From an uncultured Mycoplasmatota bacterium (lineage in GTDB: Bacteria > Bacillota_I > Bacilli_A > RF39 > UBA660): a stretch of DNA of 22,078 bases. A model generated the notes under the pieces. It worked only from the letters and a program-made list of their open reading frames with translations. It was not told the origin of the DNA and searched no databases. The position numbers and the translations under genes are program-made. Below, one piece after another: positions 8,036 to 15,552 of the stretch (position 1 is its first letter; every line of letters starts with the position of its first letter). The stretch spans positions 1 to 22,078 of the forward strand of contig URDT01000021.1 in the NCBI GenBank assembly GCA_900546745.1. Reading direction: 5' to 3'.

Positions 8036-8044
8036 TGGTATAAT
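8036..8044 (+). promoter_or_regulatory. Extended -10 promoter
   Basis: TGG-TATAAT followed by TAT, nearly the same as the -10 elements at 12422-12430 and 15741-15749. It lies 53 nt upstream of the remnant gene at 8097 and probably serves it and the ATPase. The preceding region (7865-8035) holds a TTTTGCA-CT-TGCAAAA inverted repeat near 7861 and two copies of AATGTTGGAT, but no gene that I can support. Confidence 0.5.
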
Positions 8045-8062
8045 TATATATTGAAGTGACAG

Positions 8063-8076
8063 ATAAATAGTAATTT
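8063..8076 (+). repeat. ATAAATAGTAATTT, copy 1 of 3
   Basis: The exact 14-mer recurs at 10943-10956 and 11124-11137. Each copy lies 20-50 nt upstream of a small, broken gene. Copies 1 and 3 are identical over 16 nt (preceding G, following G). Copy 3 covers the tandem stops of the DUF4177-like remnant. The copies flank the ATPase gene. Confidence 0.6.
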
Positions 8077-8096
8077 GTTGAAACAGAGGTATCATT

Positions 8097-8351
8097 ATGA
8101 ATGAAGAAATAAAAAAATGACATGCTAAAATTGTAAAACTGGTTTTCTGACCAACAAGGACCTGAAAAACAGTAAAGATTTAATATACAAATTCTTTTGA
8201 AGATGAAGATAACATAAAATGTATATTTTTAAATATAAGAAAATATAAACAAAAAATAAGAATTAAGATGCAAAATAAAGATTATATGATACAGAAAATG
8301 CATTCGAGATTCAGAAATGTAGGTAAAAAGGGGCAATATAATGTATTCTAA
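8097..8351 (+). pseudogene. Degenerate small gene, possibly zinc-ribbon type
   Basis: ATG 8097 has GAGGT upstream but the frame stops after MNEEIKK. Switching frame at the seven-A run gives MTC-stop-NCKTGFLTNKDLKN and SKDLIYKFF, with a Cys-x2-Cys pair. A further shift gives EDEDNIKCIFLNIRKYKQK, which stays open to a stop at 8349-8351, overlapping the ATPase start. The pieces look like one coding sequence broken by at least two frameshifts and one stop. I do not recognise the family and this reconstruction is tentative. Confidence 0.35.
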
Positions 8352-10890
8352 AAATGAAGAGGAAATATTTAAAATTTTAAATAGTAATATTGATGGATTA
8401 GATAGTAAAGAAATTGAGAAAAGATTAAAAGACTATGGACAAAATATTATTCTAAATAAAAAGCAAAAGGTTTGGATTTTAAGATTTTTAAAACAATTTA
8501 ACGATACCATGATCATCATATTATTAGTAGTTGCACTACTTTTATATTTTTATGGATATTTTTATTCTCACGAGTATACTGATACTATTGTCATACTTTT
8601 TGTAGTTTTTATAAATGCTATTGTTGGATTTATACAAGAAGAAAAAGCTGCTTTAGTATTAAGAGATTTAAAAAAATATGAAACCAGCACTTGTAAAGTT
8701 AAAAGAGATGATAAAATAATAGTAATAAACACTAAAGAATTAGTTCCAGGAGATATAATATATTTAGAATCCGGAGAAACTATTCCTGCTGATATTAGAA
8801 TACTTTCATGTGAAAGTTTAAAAGTAGATGAATCAGCGCTAACTGGAGAAAGTATTCCAGTTCAAAAAAGTTCAGATGTTTTAAAAAATAACTTAATTCT
8901 TCAAGAACAAAAAAATATGTTATTTTTAGGAACAAGCATTACTAATGGGAAAAGTACTGGTATAGTTGTAAGTACAGGAAAAAATACTGAGATAGGTAAG
9001 ATTGCATTATCACTAAATGAAATTGATAGAATAGAAACACCATTACAATTAAAAATAAAAGAACTTTCTAAAAAAATTACATTTATAGTATTTATTATTT
9101 TAATTTTTATATTTATTTTAGCTTTAATTAATAAATACACAATACTTGAAATTATAATGCTATGCTCATCACTCGCAGTGGCTGCTATTCCAGAGGGATT
9201 GCCAACTGTAATTACAATAACATTATCCGTTGGAATATCTAATTTAGCAAAGAAGAAAACAGTAGTAAAACAAATGCAAGCTGTAGAAACACTTGGAGCA
9301 ATAGATATTATTTGTTCTGATAAGACAGGTACTATAACGCAAAATAAAATGACTGTTAAAGAAGAATATGTAATAGATGAGAATATGCTTAATTATATAT
9401 GTGCTCTTTGTAATGATGGCCTTATTTATGAAGATAAATATGTAGGTGATCCTACAGAAACTTGTTTATATGAATATCTATATAATAAAAAAATCGATTC
9501 TCTTAAATTGAGAAAAAAATGCGAGAGAATATTAGATATACCTTTTGATAGTGATAGAAAGATGTTTACTACTTTAAATAAAATTGATAATGATGTATAT
9601 ATATTATGCAAAGGTAGTATGGATTCTTTAATTGAAAAAGTAAATCTATCTAAGATTGAAAAACAACAAATTTTAGATAAAGTTAAGAATTTTTCTAAAA
9701 ATGCTTTAAGAATTTTAGGGTTTGCTTATAAAAAGTTAGATTATATACCAAAAGATATTAAAGAATTAGAAAAAGAGGAAAATGATTTATCTTTTGCTGG
9801 TATTTTAGGAATAATAGATCCACCAAGAGAAAGTGTTAAAAAAAGTGTCATTTTATGTAAAAATGCTGGCATTAGACCAATAATGATTACAGGAGATTCT
9901 ATAGATACTGCAACTGCTATTGCAAAAAATGTTGGAATTATAGATAATGATAATGAAGCAATACTTGGGAGTGAACTTGATAAATATAATGATGAAGAAC
10001 TAAAAAATATCGTTAAAAGGTATTCTGTGTATGCAAGAGTAAATCCTGTTCATAAAGAAAGAATTGTTTTTGCACTTCAAAATAGCGGAAAAATTGTAGC
10101 AATGACTGGAGATGGAGTAAATGATGCTCCAGCTATTAAAGATGCTCATGTTGGTATTGGAATGGGTATTACTGGTACTGATGTTACAAAGTCTGCATCA
10201 GACATAGTCTTGATGGACGATTCTTTTTCAACAATAGTTGTAGCAGTTGAAGAAGGAAGAAGAATATATAATAACATTAGAAATAATATTGTATTTTCAT
10301 TATCAAGTAATTTTGCTGAAATATTTACTATTATTATAGGACTACTTACTAAAACAACAATTTTATTACCAATTTATATTTTATTTATTGATTTGGTAAC
10401 TGATTCTATTCCTAGTATATGTTTATCTTTTGAAAAGAGTGAAGATAGCATAATGAATAAAAAACCAAGAGGCATTAATAAACCATTATTTACACCATTT
10501 ATAAAATCATGTATTGCATCTTCAGCTATCATTGAAACTATATTTGTAGTTCTCACTTACTTTATTAGTTTAAAAATGTATGGGCAAGAAACAGCTATGT
10601 CTTTAGCACTCCTTTCAATGGTAGTACAGGAGATAGTTTATTCTATATCTTGTAGAAACTTGAAAGAGTCAGTTGTTAAACAGGGATTATTTTCTAATAA
10701 AGCAATGAACTACGGATTACTATTGATACTTTTAATTGAACTCATAGTGTTTGTTACACCTATTGGTAAATTAATAAGTATAACATCAATAGATATTAGT
10801 TTGATATTAATAGTATTCTTAATAAACTTTATGGCAATATTTATTTACGAATTAATTAAGCCATTTTTAGTAAAATGGTTTAAAGATTAG
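8341..10890 (+). CDS. Cation-transporting P-type ATPase, Ca2+ type (P2A)
   Basis: An intact 849-aa pump with AAAGGGG seven nt before ATG 8341. The order is that of P2A ATPases: N-terminal cation-ATPase domain (residues about 1-70), membrane pair M1-M2, actuator domain with T168-GES, M3-M4 with the ion-site motif AAIPEGLP, phosphorylation motif SDKTGT with Asp327, nucleotide domain (GDPTE, LCKGS), hinge TGDGVNDAPA, and C-terminal membrane helices from about residue 650 on. The PEGLP motif and overall length fit Ca2+ export driven by ATP, as in PMR1/YloB-type pumps; Mn2+ is possible. No partner gene is evident: the neighbours on both sides are decayed small genes. A weak inverted repeat without a T-run follows at about 10905-10930. 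Confidence 0.92.
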   Translation: MYSKNEEEIFKILNSNIDGLDSKEIEKRLKDYGQNIILNKKQKVWILRFLKQFNDTMIIILLVVALLLYFYGYFYSHEYTDTIVILFVVFINAIVGFIQEEKAALVLRDLKKYETSTCKVKRDDKIIVINTKELVPGDIIYLESGETIPADIRILSCESLKVDESALTGESIPVQKSSDVLKNNLILQEQKNMLFLGTSITNGKSTGIVVSTGKNTEIGKIALSLNEIDRIETPLQLKIKELSKKITFIVFIILIFIFILALINKYTILEIIMLCSSLAVAAIPEGLPTVITITLSVGISNLAKKKTVVKQMQAVETLGAIDIICSDKTGTITQNKMTVKEEYVIDENMLNYICALCNDGLIYEDKYVGDPTETCLYEYLYNKKIDSLKLRKKCERILDIPFDSDRKMFTTLNKIDNDVYILCKGSMDSLIEKVNLSKIEKQQILDKVKNFSKNALRILGFAYKKLDYIPKDIKELEKEENDLSFAGILGIIDPPRESVKKSVILCKNAGIRPIMITGDSIDTATAIAKNVGIIDNDNEAILGSELDKYNDEELKNIVKRYSVYARVNPVHKERIVFALQNSGKIVAMTGDGVNDAPAIKDAHVGIGMGITGTDVTKSASDIVLMDDSFSTIVVAVEEGRRIYNNIRNNIVFSLSSNFAEIFTIIIGLLTKTTILLPIYILFIDLVTDSIPSICLSFEKSEDSIMNKKPRGINKPLFTPFIKSCIASSAIIETIFVVLTYFISLKMYGQETAMSLALLSMVVQEIVYSISCRNLKESVVKQGLFSNKAMNYGLLLILLIELIVFVTPIGKLISITSIDISLILIVFLINFMAIFIYELIKPFLVKWFKD

Positions 10891-10990
10891 AATACATAAA
10901 ATTGTAATTATGCATTTGAAGTTATAATTACTACTTGTCTTTATAAATAGTAATTTATTAGTTTATTATGTATTAGGAGATGTAGAAAAA

Positions 10991-11131
10991 TTGTACAAAA
11001 TTGTCGTTATAGAGTATTTTCCAAAGGCGGACACCATGGCAAAAAAAGTAGAAAAAATATCTAATGAGATGCTGTAAGATGAATATGAATTAATAACAAT
11101 GTCTAAAAATAATATAGAGAAAGATAAATAG
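10991..11131 (+). pseudogene. DUF4177-like small protein, interrupted by TAA
   Basis: TTG 10991 lies about 10 nt behind AGGAGATG and opens YKIVVIEYFPKADTMAKKVE-type sequence up to KISNEML, then TAA 11075-11077, then in the same frame DEYELITMSKNNIEKDK and TAG 11129-11131. The pattern (short strand, amphipathic helix, then Gly/Glu-Tyr-Glu-Leu strand) resembles the DUF4177 family, in which the position of the stop is usually Gln or Gly, so CAA to TAA is likely. The function of the family is unknown. It is spaced 23 nt from the next remnant like a gene pair. Confidence 0.5.
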
Positions 11132-11154
11132 TAATTTGAAAGTGAGATGCAATT

Positions 11155-11504
11155 ATGGGATTATTTGATAAATTTAAGAAAAAAATGATGATTGGAAAAA
11201 TGCTTATATGGGAAACCCAAATTTTTATAAAGGTAAAGCTGGTAAGTCATTTGGTGCATTTACACTAACAGAAAATATCTTAACTTCGCTTTCGAAGAAT
11301 CCCAAATCATTATATAAAATTGATGATACAGAAGTTGATGGATGGAAATTAATGCTTGTAAGTACAACTAATAATGGAGTTTTATGGGATATAGATTATT
11401 ATAAGGCAATAAATAAACTAATGAAGTTTGTTATTGATGAAAAGGATAATAATATTTTGATTAGAGGACTATCACTAAAAGAATTAAATGAAGTATTGAA
11501 ATGA
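11155..11504 (+). pseudogene. Unknown small protein, frameshifted at poly-A
   Basis: ATG 11155 (AGTGAG upstream) begins MGLFDKFKKK and then meets seven A at 11179-11185. With one more A the frame becomes NDDWKNAYMGNPNFYKGKAG and continues without a break to TGA 11502-11504 (GAFTLTENILTSLSKNP, DDTEVDGWKLMLVST, GLSLKELNEVLK). The rebuilt protein is about 116 aa, soluble, alpha/beta. A shorter start at ATG 11208 gives 98 aa with no Shine-Dalgarno site. I do not recognise the family. It follows the DUF4177-like remnant and may have formed a pair with it. Confidence 0.6.
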
Positions 11505-11583
11505 TTATAAATTACAATTTATTAGTGAGATTGGTTTGAAATATAACTAGTCTTTTTATTTTAAAAGAAAGAATAAAAACAAA

Positions 11584-11652
11584 TATCACGGGGGATGATT
11601 TTGTCCATCAGGGTGTGATGAAAATGCCCATCTAGGGGTGATGATTTTGTCA
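11584..11652 (-). repeat. Three 23-bp repeats, possible IS21-like end remnant
   Basis: Read on the minus strand, three adjacent 23-bp units are TGACAAAATCATCACCCC+TAGAT, GGGCATTTTCATCACACCC+TGAT and GGACAAAATCATCCCCCG+TGATA (11630-11652, 11607-11629, 11584-11606). They are much more G+C-rich than the surroundings. Multiple terminal repeats of about this size are a mark of IS21-family ends, but no istA or istB gene is present, so this would be a solo end. The family assignment is inference. Confidence 0.45.
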
Positions 11653-11737
11653 CACATAATATAATATAAAGAATTAATTAATAAGAATATAAATAATAAT
11701 TTAAATTAGTATAAATATTTATATTAAAAAGCAAATA

Positions 11738-12211
11738 TTAAGTTGGTACTTTACTTGTTTTAAAAATATTTTTATATAACTGTGTTCCATCTGGCTTTCT
11801 TATATTTGATAAATTGATAGAAACTATTCCGAGTTTTAATTTGTTACTTTTAAATTTATCATTATCTTTTATAGGTATTATTCTTATTAAATCTCTCCAA
11901 GTTTTACCTAAAATATTTTCTTTATTGTAGATGTTTGTAATTTTTTTGTGGCTTTTACCTTCTAAATCTTTAAATGATATTTTGATTTTAAAAGTATTTA
12001 CATAAGTATCATCACATTCATCAAATATTAGGTATTTATTATTCTTAATGACAATGATATGTGACATAACATAAGCAACATTTGTACCTGTTATATTTTT
12101 AACACAACCATTATTTATAATTGGAGTAGTATTGTAAATCTTCCATCCAATATCAAATTTTCTTTTTAATTTATCACTTATTTTTAATTCTTTTGTTTCT
12201 ATATTTAACAT
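11738..12211 (-). CDS. Cassette A: intact RNA-associated small protein, unknown family
   Basis: A 157-aa protein with ATG 12209-12211 and AAAGGAG nine nt upstream. It lies directly downstream of an intrinsic terminator and a structured leader RNA. Its N-terminal half aligns with two broken copies: MLNIETKELKISDKLKRKFD, NNGCVKNITGTNVAYVMSH and IIVIKNNKYLIF versus MIKVVKKKINMSNELKIKID, EGCLRIIEHTNLAYVEPH and KVIINS-stop-LYLFF. The predicted make-up is beta-rich and basic, with a Trp-Arg pair (GKTWRDLIRIIPI). There is no signal peptide or membrane segment. I do not recognise the family and it does not look like ToxN, CptN or TenpN from what I recall. The genetic order matches type III toxins or an attenuated gene. 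It is the only intact copy of the three. Confidence 0.75.
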   Translation of the reverse strand: MLNIETKELKISDKLKRKFDIGWKIYNTTPIINNGCVKNITGTNVAYVMSHIIVIKNNKYLIFDECDDTYVNTFKIKISFKDLEGKSHKKITNIYNKENILGKTWRDLIRIIPIKDNDKFKSNKLKLGIVSINLSNIRKPDGTQLYKNIFKTSKVPT

Positions 12212-12232
12212 AAAAATGCTCCTTTACATAAC

Positions 12233-12361
12233 AAAAAAACTAACTATTTCTAGTTAGCATTTATTACTCTCAGAAGTTAATTTCCGAGTTTCCTATCAAT
12301 CTGGAGCCTTAACTTTTCTTATATTCGAAATTTTATACTCCCAAGATGGATTAAATCAACT
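12233..12361 (-). ncRNA. Cassette A structured RNA with terminator
   Basis: Transcribed from the promoter at 12368-12395 toward the small gene. In order: a weak hairpin with TTTCGAA near its loop, AAAAG, the AGTTAA strand (12309-12314), GGCTCCA (12302-12308), a 7-bp hairpin CTCGGAA/TTCTGAG with a six-base loop ATTAAC (12269-12288), and the terminator CTAACTA-GAAA-TAGTTAG with seven T (12233-12257). The loop and adjoining base can pair with AGTTAA upstream, forming an H-type pseudoknot of five or six base pairs. The Shine-Dalgarno site of the small gene comes 9 nt after the T-run, so only read-through transcripts carry the ORF. Confidence 0.65.
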
Positions 12362-12367
12362 AAGTAA

Positions 12368-12430
12368 ATTATAGCAGTTTTTCAGATTATTTCAATAGAA
12401 TTAGATTAATTTCTTGCTATATGCTATAAT
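12368..12430. promoter_or_regulatory. Divergent promoters between RNA A and a metallopeptidase gene
   Basis: Minus strand: -35 TTGAAA (12390-12395) and extended -10 TGC-TATAAT (-10 hexamer at 12368-12373), 16-bp spacer, for RNA A. Plus strand: extended -10 TGC-TATAAT at 12422-12430, with a weak -35 TTAGAT (12401-12406), for the gene at 12455. The two promoters are about 50 bp apart, so shared control is possible. Confidence 0.65.
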
Positions 12431-12454
12431 TATATGAAAGATGAGGTAAATATT

Positions 12455-13459
12455 ATGGAAAAAGAAAAATTAGAACAATATAAAAATTGGATGTGCAATT
12501 TATCATTTTTTAATGATCATTCATTTATAATAGATAATATAGAAAACTTGTGGCAATTAACAAATTATATAGGATTCTCATTTTCAAAATATATGGATGA
12601 TAAATATAAGGTAGAACTTGATTATTCAAGTATTAATTTAGATGAAACAATTAATTTAGCACAGGATTTTTTTAAAAATCACAATTTTAATGTTAATATA
12701 AAGCAAATGATTGAAGATAAAATTTTAATTTTAAATAAAAATGTTAATAAAGAAACAAATAGTTATTATGGAACAAAACAAGATGGAATATCGGATTATG
12801 ATGAAAATCATAATAAAATTGTTACTATAAATTTAGAAGAAACAATATATGATTCAATCATTATTGTTCATGAATTGATGCATTATTTAAATCAACCATT
12901 AGATAAAAGAAGTGAAGTTAGTGATTTATTAACAGAAGCTATTTCATATGGCGCTGAATTGATATTTTGTGAAGATTTAAAAAGTAAAAAATATAATCAA
13001 GATCAAGAGTTGCATTTTAAATGTTTAGAAAAAATTACATATAGTTATGCATATAATATATACTATATATATAAAATAATTTATTTGTATAAACTTAAAG
13101 GTGATATAACAGAAGAAAAATATAATGAATTATATAATGACGATCAATATTTAAATACAATGCAAAAATATGAAGAATATGTTGGGAGACGTGGTTCAAT
13201 TTTTCACGATACTTGGTACATGATTGGATTACCATTGGCCATTTATTTATTAGAAGAATACAGAAAAAATAGTGATAATATTAAATATATACATCTTTTA
13301 AATGAGAATATAAATAATAAAAGTCTAGAAGAATGTCTGAATATGATTGGTATAAATAGCATTGATGTTTTTAAAGAAAAAATCCAAAATTCCGTTGAAA
13401 GTTTTAAAAAATTATTAGATGATATTTATTTAAAAGTAGACATTCCCAGAAAAAAATAA
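12455..13459 (+). CDS. HExxH metallopeptidase-like protein, 334 aa
   Basis: ATG 12455 was chosen because GAGG lies eight nt upstream and the alternative ATG 12434 falls only 3 nt behind the -10 element. Residues 139-143 are HELMH in a hydrophobic helix (DSIIIVHELMHYLN), and Glu161 (LLTEAISYGAELIF) is the likely third zinc ligand, as in gluzincin peptidases. The rest is helical, with a Tyr-rich segment at about residues 190-225 that is not clearly a membrane span. There is no signal peptide, so a cytosolic place is likely. The layout around the HExxH motif parallels the convergent gene at 13485-14210, suggesting distant paralogues. It is divergent from RNA cassette A. The substrate is unknown; a toxin or defence role is only a guess from the setting. 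Confidence 0.75.
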   Translation: MEKEKLEQYKNWMCNLSFFNDHSFIIDNIENLWQLTNYIGFSFSKYMDDKYKVELDYSSINLDETINLAQDFFKNHNFNVNIKQMIEDKILILNKNVNKETNSYYGTKQDGISDYDENHNKIVTINLEETIYDSIIIVHELMHYLNQPLDKRSEVSDLLTEAISYGAELIFCEDLKSKKYNQDQELHFKCLEKITYSYAYNIYYIYKIIYLYKLKGDITEEKYNELYNDDQYLNTMQKYEEYVGRRGSIFHDTWYMIGLPLAIYLLEEYRKNSDNIKYIHLLNENINNKSLEECLNMIGINSIDVFKEKIQNSVESFKKLLDDIYLKVDIPRKK

Positions 13460-13494
13460 TCATCGTACTAATTAAGTATAATGATTATTTTTTT
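13451..13494. terminator. Bidirectional terminator between two HExxH genes
   Basis: AATAATCAT (13455-13463) pairs with ATGATTATT (13481-13489), with an A-run before and a T-run after. It overlaps the ends of both convergent genes. Confidence 0.8.
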
Positions 13495-14210
13495 CTGTTA
13501 TAAATATTAAGATTTTTTTGATACTTTTCTAAAACTTTATACAAATCTAAATTCATACACTTTTCAGCCAATTCATTATCATCTTGTATTATGTTATTAT
13601 CTATTAAATAATCAGAAAGAATATTTGCTAATGGGTATTGTAATAAATAATTTACAATATTATAAGGAACATCATATTTAATTATGGATTTAATTTTTTT
13701 TATATCAATATCACTTTCTTCAATCGTTCCTTTTTGTCTAAATAAATTTTCATAATATAATTCATTTTCAACTGCTTCTAACATTTTATTTTCAAAATAT
13801 ATTCTATTATTTGTTTTGGTAGAAATTAAGCCTTTATATTTTTCACTTTTTAACCAAATTTCTAGTTTTTTTTCAATATAAAATGCAAATGTTTCAGATA
13901 AAAACCAATATTTATCTGGAATAATTGTAGGATAACTAGTTTTATTAAGAAAATGTGTTAATTCATGAACTATAATATAAAGATCACTATTATTTTCATA
14001 TAACCTAATGTATTTTCTTCCCTTTTTTGCATCAGTGAAAGATTTACCATTAAATCGATTAATAATAATTTTTTTGTTTTCAATATTTTCTATAATCATA
14101 TTATAATATTTGGAATTATATTCTTTATAAAATTGAAGAGCTATTTCTAAATAATTTTTTATTTCACTAGAGTAGCTTTGCTTCTCAAATCCAATATTAA
14201 AAATGTTCAT
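13485..14210 (-). CDS. HExxH metallopeptidase-like protein, possibly 5'-truncated
   Basis: Starting at ATG 14210 the product is 241 aa with HELTH at residues 82-86 (YIIVHELTHFLN) and Glu106 (WFLSETFAFYIE) as the probable third ligand. No Shine-Dalgarno site precedes this ATG. The frame stays open upstream to 14321 and reads FEWWDIYEDKQIIKFIEQ and KLESTYKKFIKDDIIYKL, which looks like genuine coding sequence but has no start codon. One extra T in AATTTGAATGG would join it to ATG with MIYIIN. The true N-terminus may therefore be lost, and the gene may be decaying. Its layout resembles the protein at 12455-13459, and the two face each other across a terminator. Function unknown. Confidence 0.65.
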   Translation of the reverse strand: MNIFNIGFEKQSYSSEIKNYLEIALQFYKEYNSKYYNMIIENIENKKIIINRFNGKSFTDAKKGRKYIRLYENNSDLYIIVHELTHFLNKTSYPTIIPDKYWFLSETFAFYIEKKLEIWLKSEKYKGLISTKTNNRIYFENKMLEAVENELYYENLFRQKGTIEESDIDIKKIKSIIKYDVPYNIVNYLLQYPLANILSDYLIDNNIIQDDNELAEKCMNLDLYKVLEKYQKNLNIYNRKK

Positions 14211-14503
14211 TAGTTTATAAATTATATCATCTTTAATAAATTTTTTATATGTCGATTCTAATTTAACTTGTTCTATAAACTTTATTATTTGTTTATCCTC
14301 ATATATATCCCACCATTCAAATTAATTATATATATCATTTTATTACGAATATTTGGCAATGTTTAAATTGTGAATTTAATTTTAATATATATTTTATCAT
14401 AAATTTCAAAATTATAAAAATCAAAATTTTGCAATTTAACTAATTTAAACTTTATATCAATTTAAAATAAATGAAATAATCAAAATATAAAAAGACAATT
14501 AGA

Positions 14504-15151
14504 TTATAATACCTTAGAATTATCTTTTTCTATTTGTATATCTTTATCAAAATTATTAAGGTTATTTTGTATAGATTCTGTTCTTTTAAATATGCCTTTA
14601 CAATACTTATCATATTTACGAAGTTCTTTTATTTTAGGTTGTATATCATTTATTTCAGTTAATATTTCAGATTTAACTTCTTCTGATTTTGTTCTATGAT
14701 ATCTTTTCCAAAGATTTTCTCTTTTACCCATTAACTTTCTATATTCTTCATAATTAGTTTTAGAAAAATTATTTAAATCTTCTTTAGTTTCAATATTATT
14801 GTTTGTCATAAATCTTACTTGTTCTGAATATTCATCTAATTTAGCAATTTCTTTTTTAATTGAATATGGAAGATATTGTTTAGGTTGTTTCTTTGGAAAT
14901 ACACCTAATAAATAGCAATAATATAAAAATAATCCATATATTCCTTTATGAATTTTATTGCTTTTAGAATATTTTTCAAAGATGGTTCTTTGTGGTAGTG
15001 GTTTAAATACAATTTGTCTAGATAAATATAATCTTTTATTTATATTATCTATAGAATAGTCATCACCAAATGCTTTTTCAATTCTAACCTTGTCTTTGCC
15101 ATCTCTATAAATAATCATAATACTATCTTTTATGGTAGTGAAAGGCACCAA
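14504..15151 (-). pseudogene. C-terminal remnant of a relaxase/mobilization nuclease
   Basis: The 215-aa frame (GTG 15149-15151, or ATG 15116-15118 with MIIYRDGKDKVRIEK...) matches the C-terminal part of ICE-type relaxases: GDDYSIDNINKRLYLSRQIV, IHKGIYGLFLYYCYLLGVFPKK, KLDEYSEQVRFMTNNNIETKEDL and a coiled-coil tail. The catalytic N-terminal domain (Tyr and the His triad) is absent. The upstream boundary is the terminator at 15150-15181, and no Shine-Dalgarno site is present, so this is likely a dead fragment of an older mobile element, distinct from the MobV gene at 17939-19309. Confidence 0.7.
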
Positions 15152-15181
15152 AAAAAGGTGTCACATTACAAGGACACCTTT
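15150..15181 (-). terminator. Terminator after cassette B
   Basis: On the minus strand AAAGGTGTC (15173-15181), a ten-base loop and GACACCTTT (15054-position equivalent 15154-15162) are followed by a T-run. A second AT-rich hairpin (TTGATTATT/AATAATCAA) lies just upstream at about 15187-15216. Confidence 0.75.
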
Positions 15182-15247
15182 GGTTTAATTGATTATTACA
15201 CACCAAAAATAATCAATATTGTGGGAGTATCTAAACTCTCAATCAAT

Positions 15248-15520
15248 TTAATGCCTTGCAATGTACTCTGATAATTCAGCCAGAGGGATTTTATTTTGTA
15301 GATTCCCTATATAAAAATATTTCTGCTCATTAAAGAACAAATATAATCAGCTATTTATGATAACCTTATGTGGTTCAACATACGCTAAATTTGTATGTTC
15401 TATGATTCGTAGGCAACCTTCGTATATTTTATATTTCTGCTTAGCAAATCTGCAAGACCAATCGATTTTGATTTTGAGTTCATTACTCATATTGATTTTT
15501 TTCTTTACGACTTTTATCAT
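15248..15520 (-). pseudogene. Cassette B: small gene interrupted by in-frame TGA
   Basis: ATG 15518-15520 has AAAGGTG about 10 nt upstream. The frame encodes MIKVVKKKINMSNELKIKID, then SCRFAKQKYKIYEGC, LRIIEHTNLAYVEPHKVIINS, TGA (15347-15349), and in the same frame LYLFFNEQKYFYIGNLQNKI and PLAELSEYIARH to TAA 15248-15250. Both halves align with the intact copy at 11738-12211 (IIVIKNNKYLIFDECDD, FKIKISFKDLEGK), so the TGA replaces a sense codon, for example AGA, CGA or GGA. The C-terminal third of the family is missing. The leader RNA and terminator upstream (15553-15687) are intact. Confidence 0.65.
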
Positions 15521-15552
15521 ATCACATCGCACCTTTCTTTGTAATAACGCAC

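Noticed and set aside
12233..12361. tracrRNA or CRISPR-related RNA
   Set aside because: There is no repeat array and no cas gene in the window, and the RNA is followed by a small ORF in all three copies.
15182..15310. A fourth structured RNA between the relaxase remnant and cassette B
   Set aside because: Most of it (from 15248 up) is the in-frame continuation of the cassette B small gene after its TGA; the hairpins seen there are within coding sequence. Only the terminator at 15150-15181 is kept.
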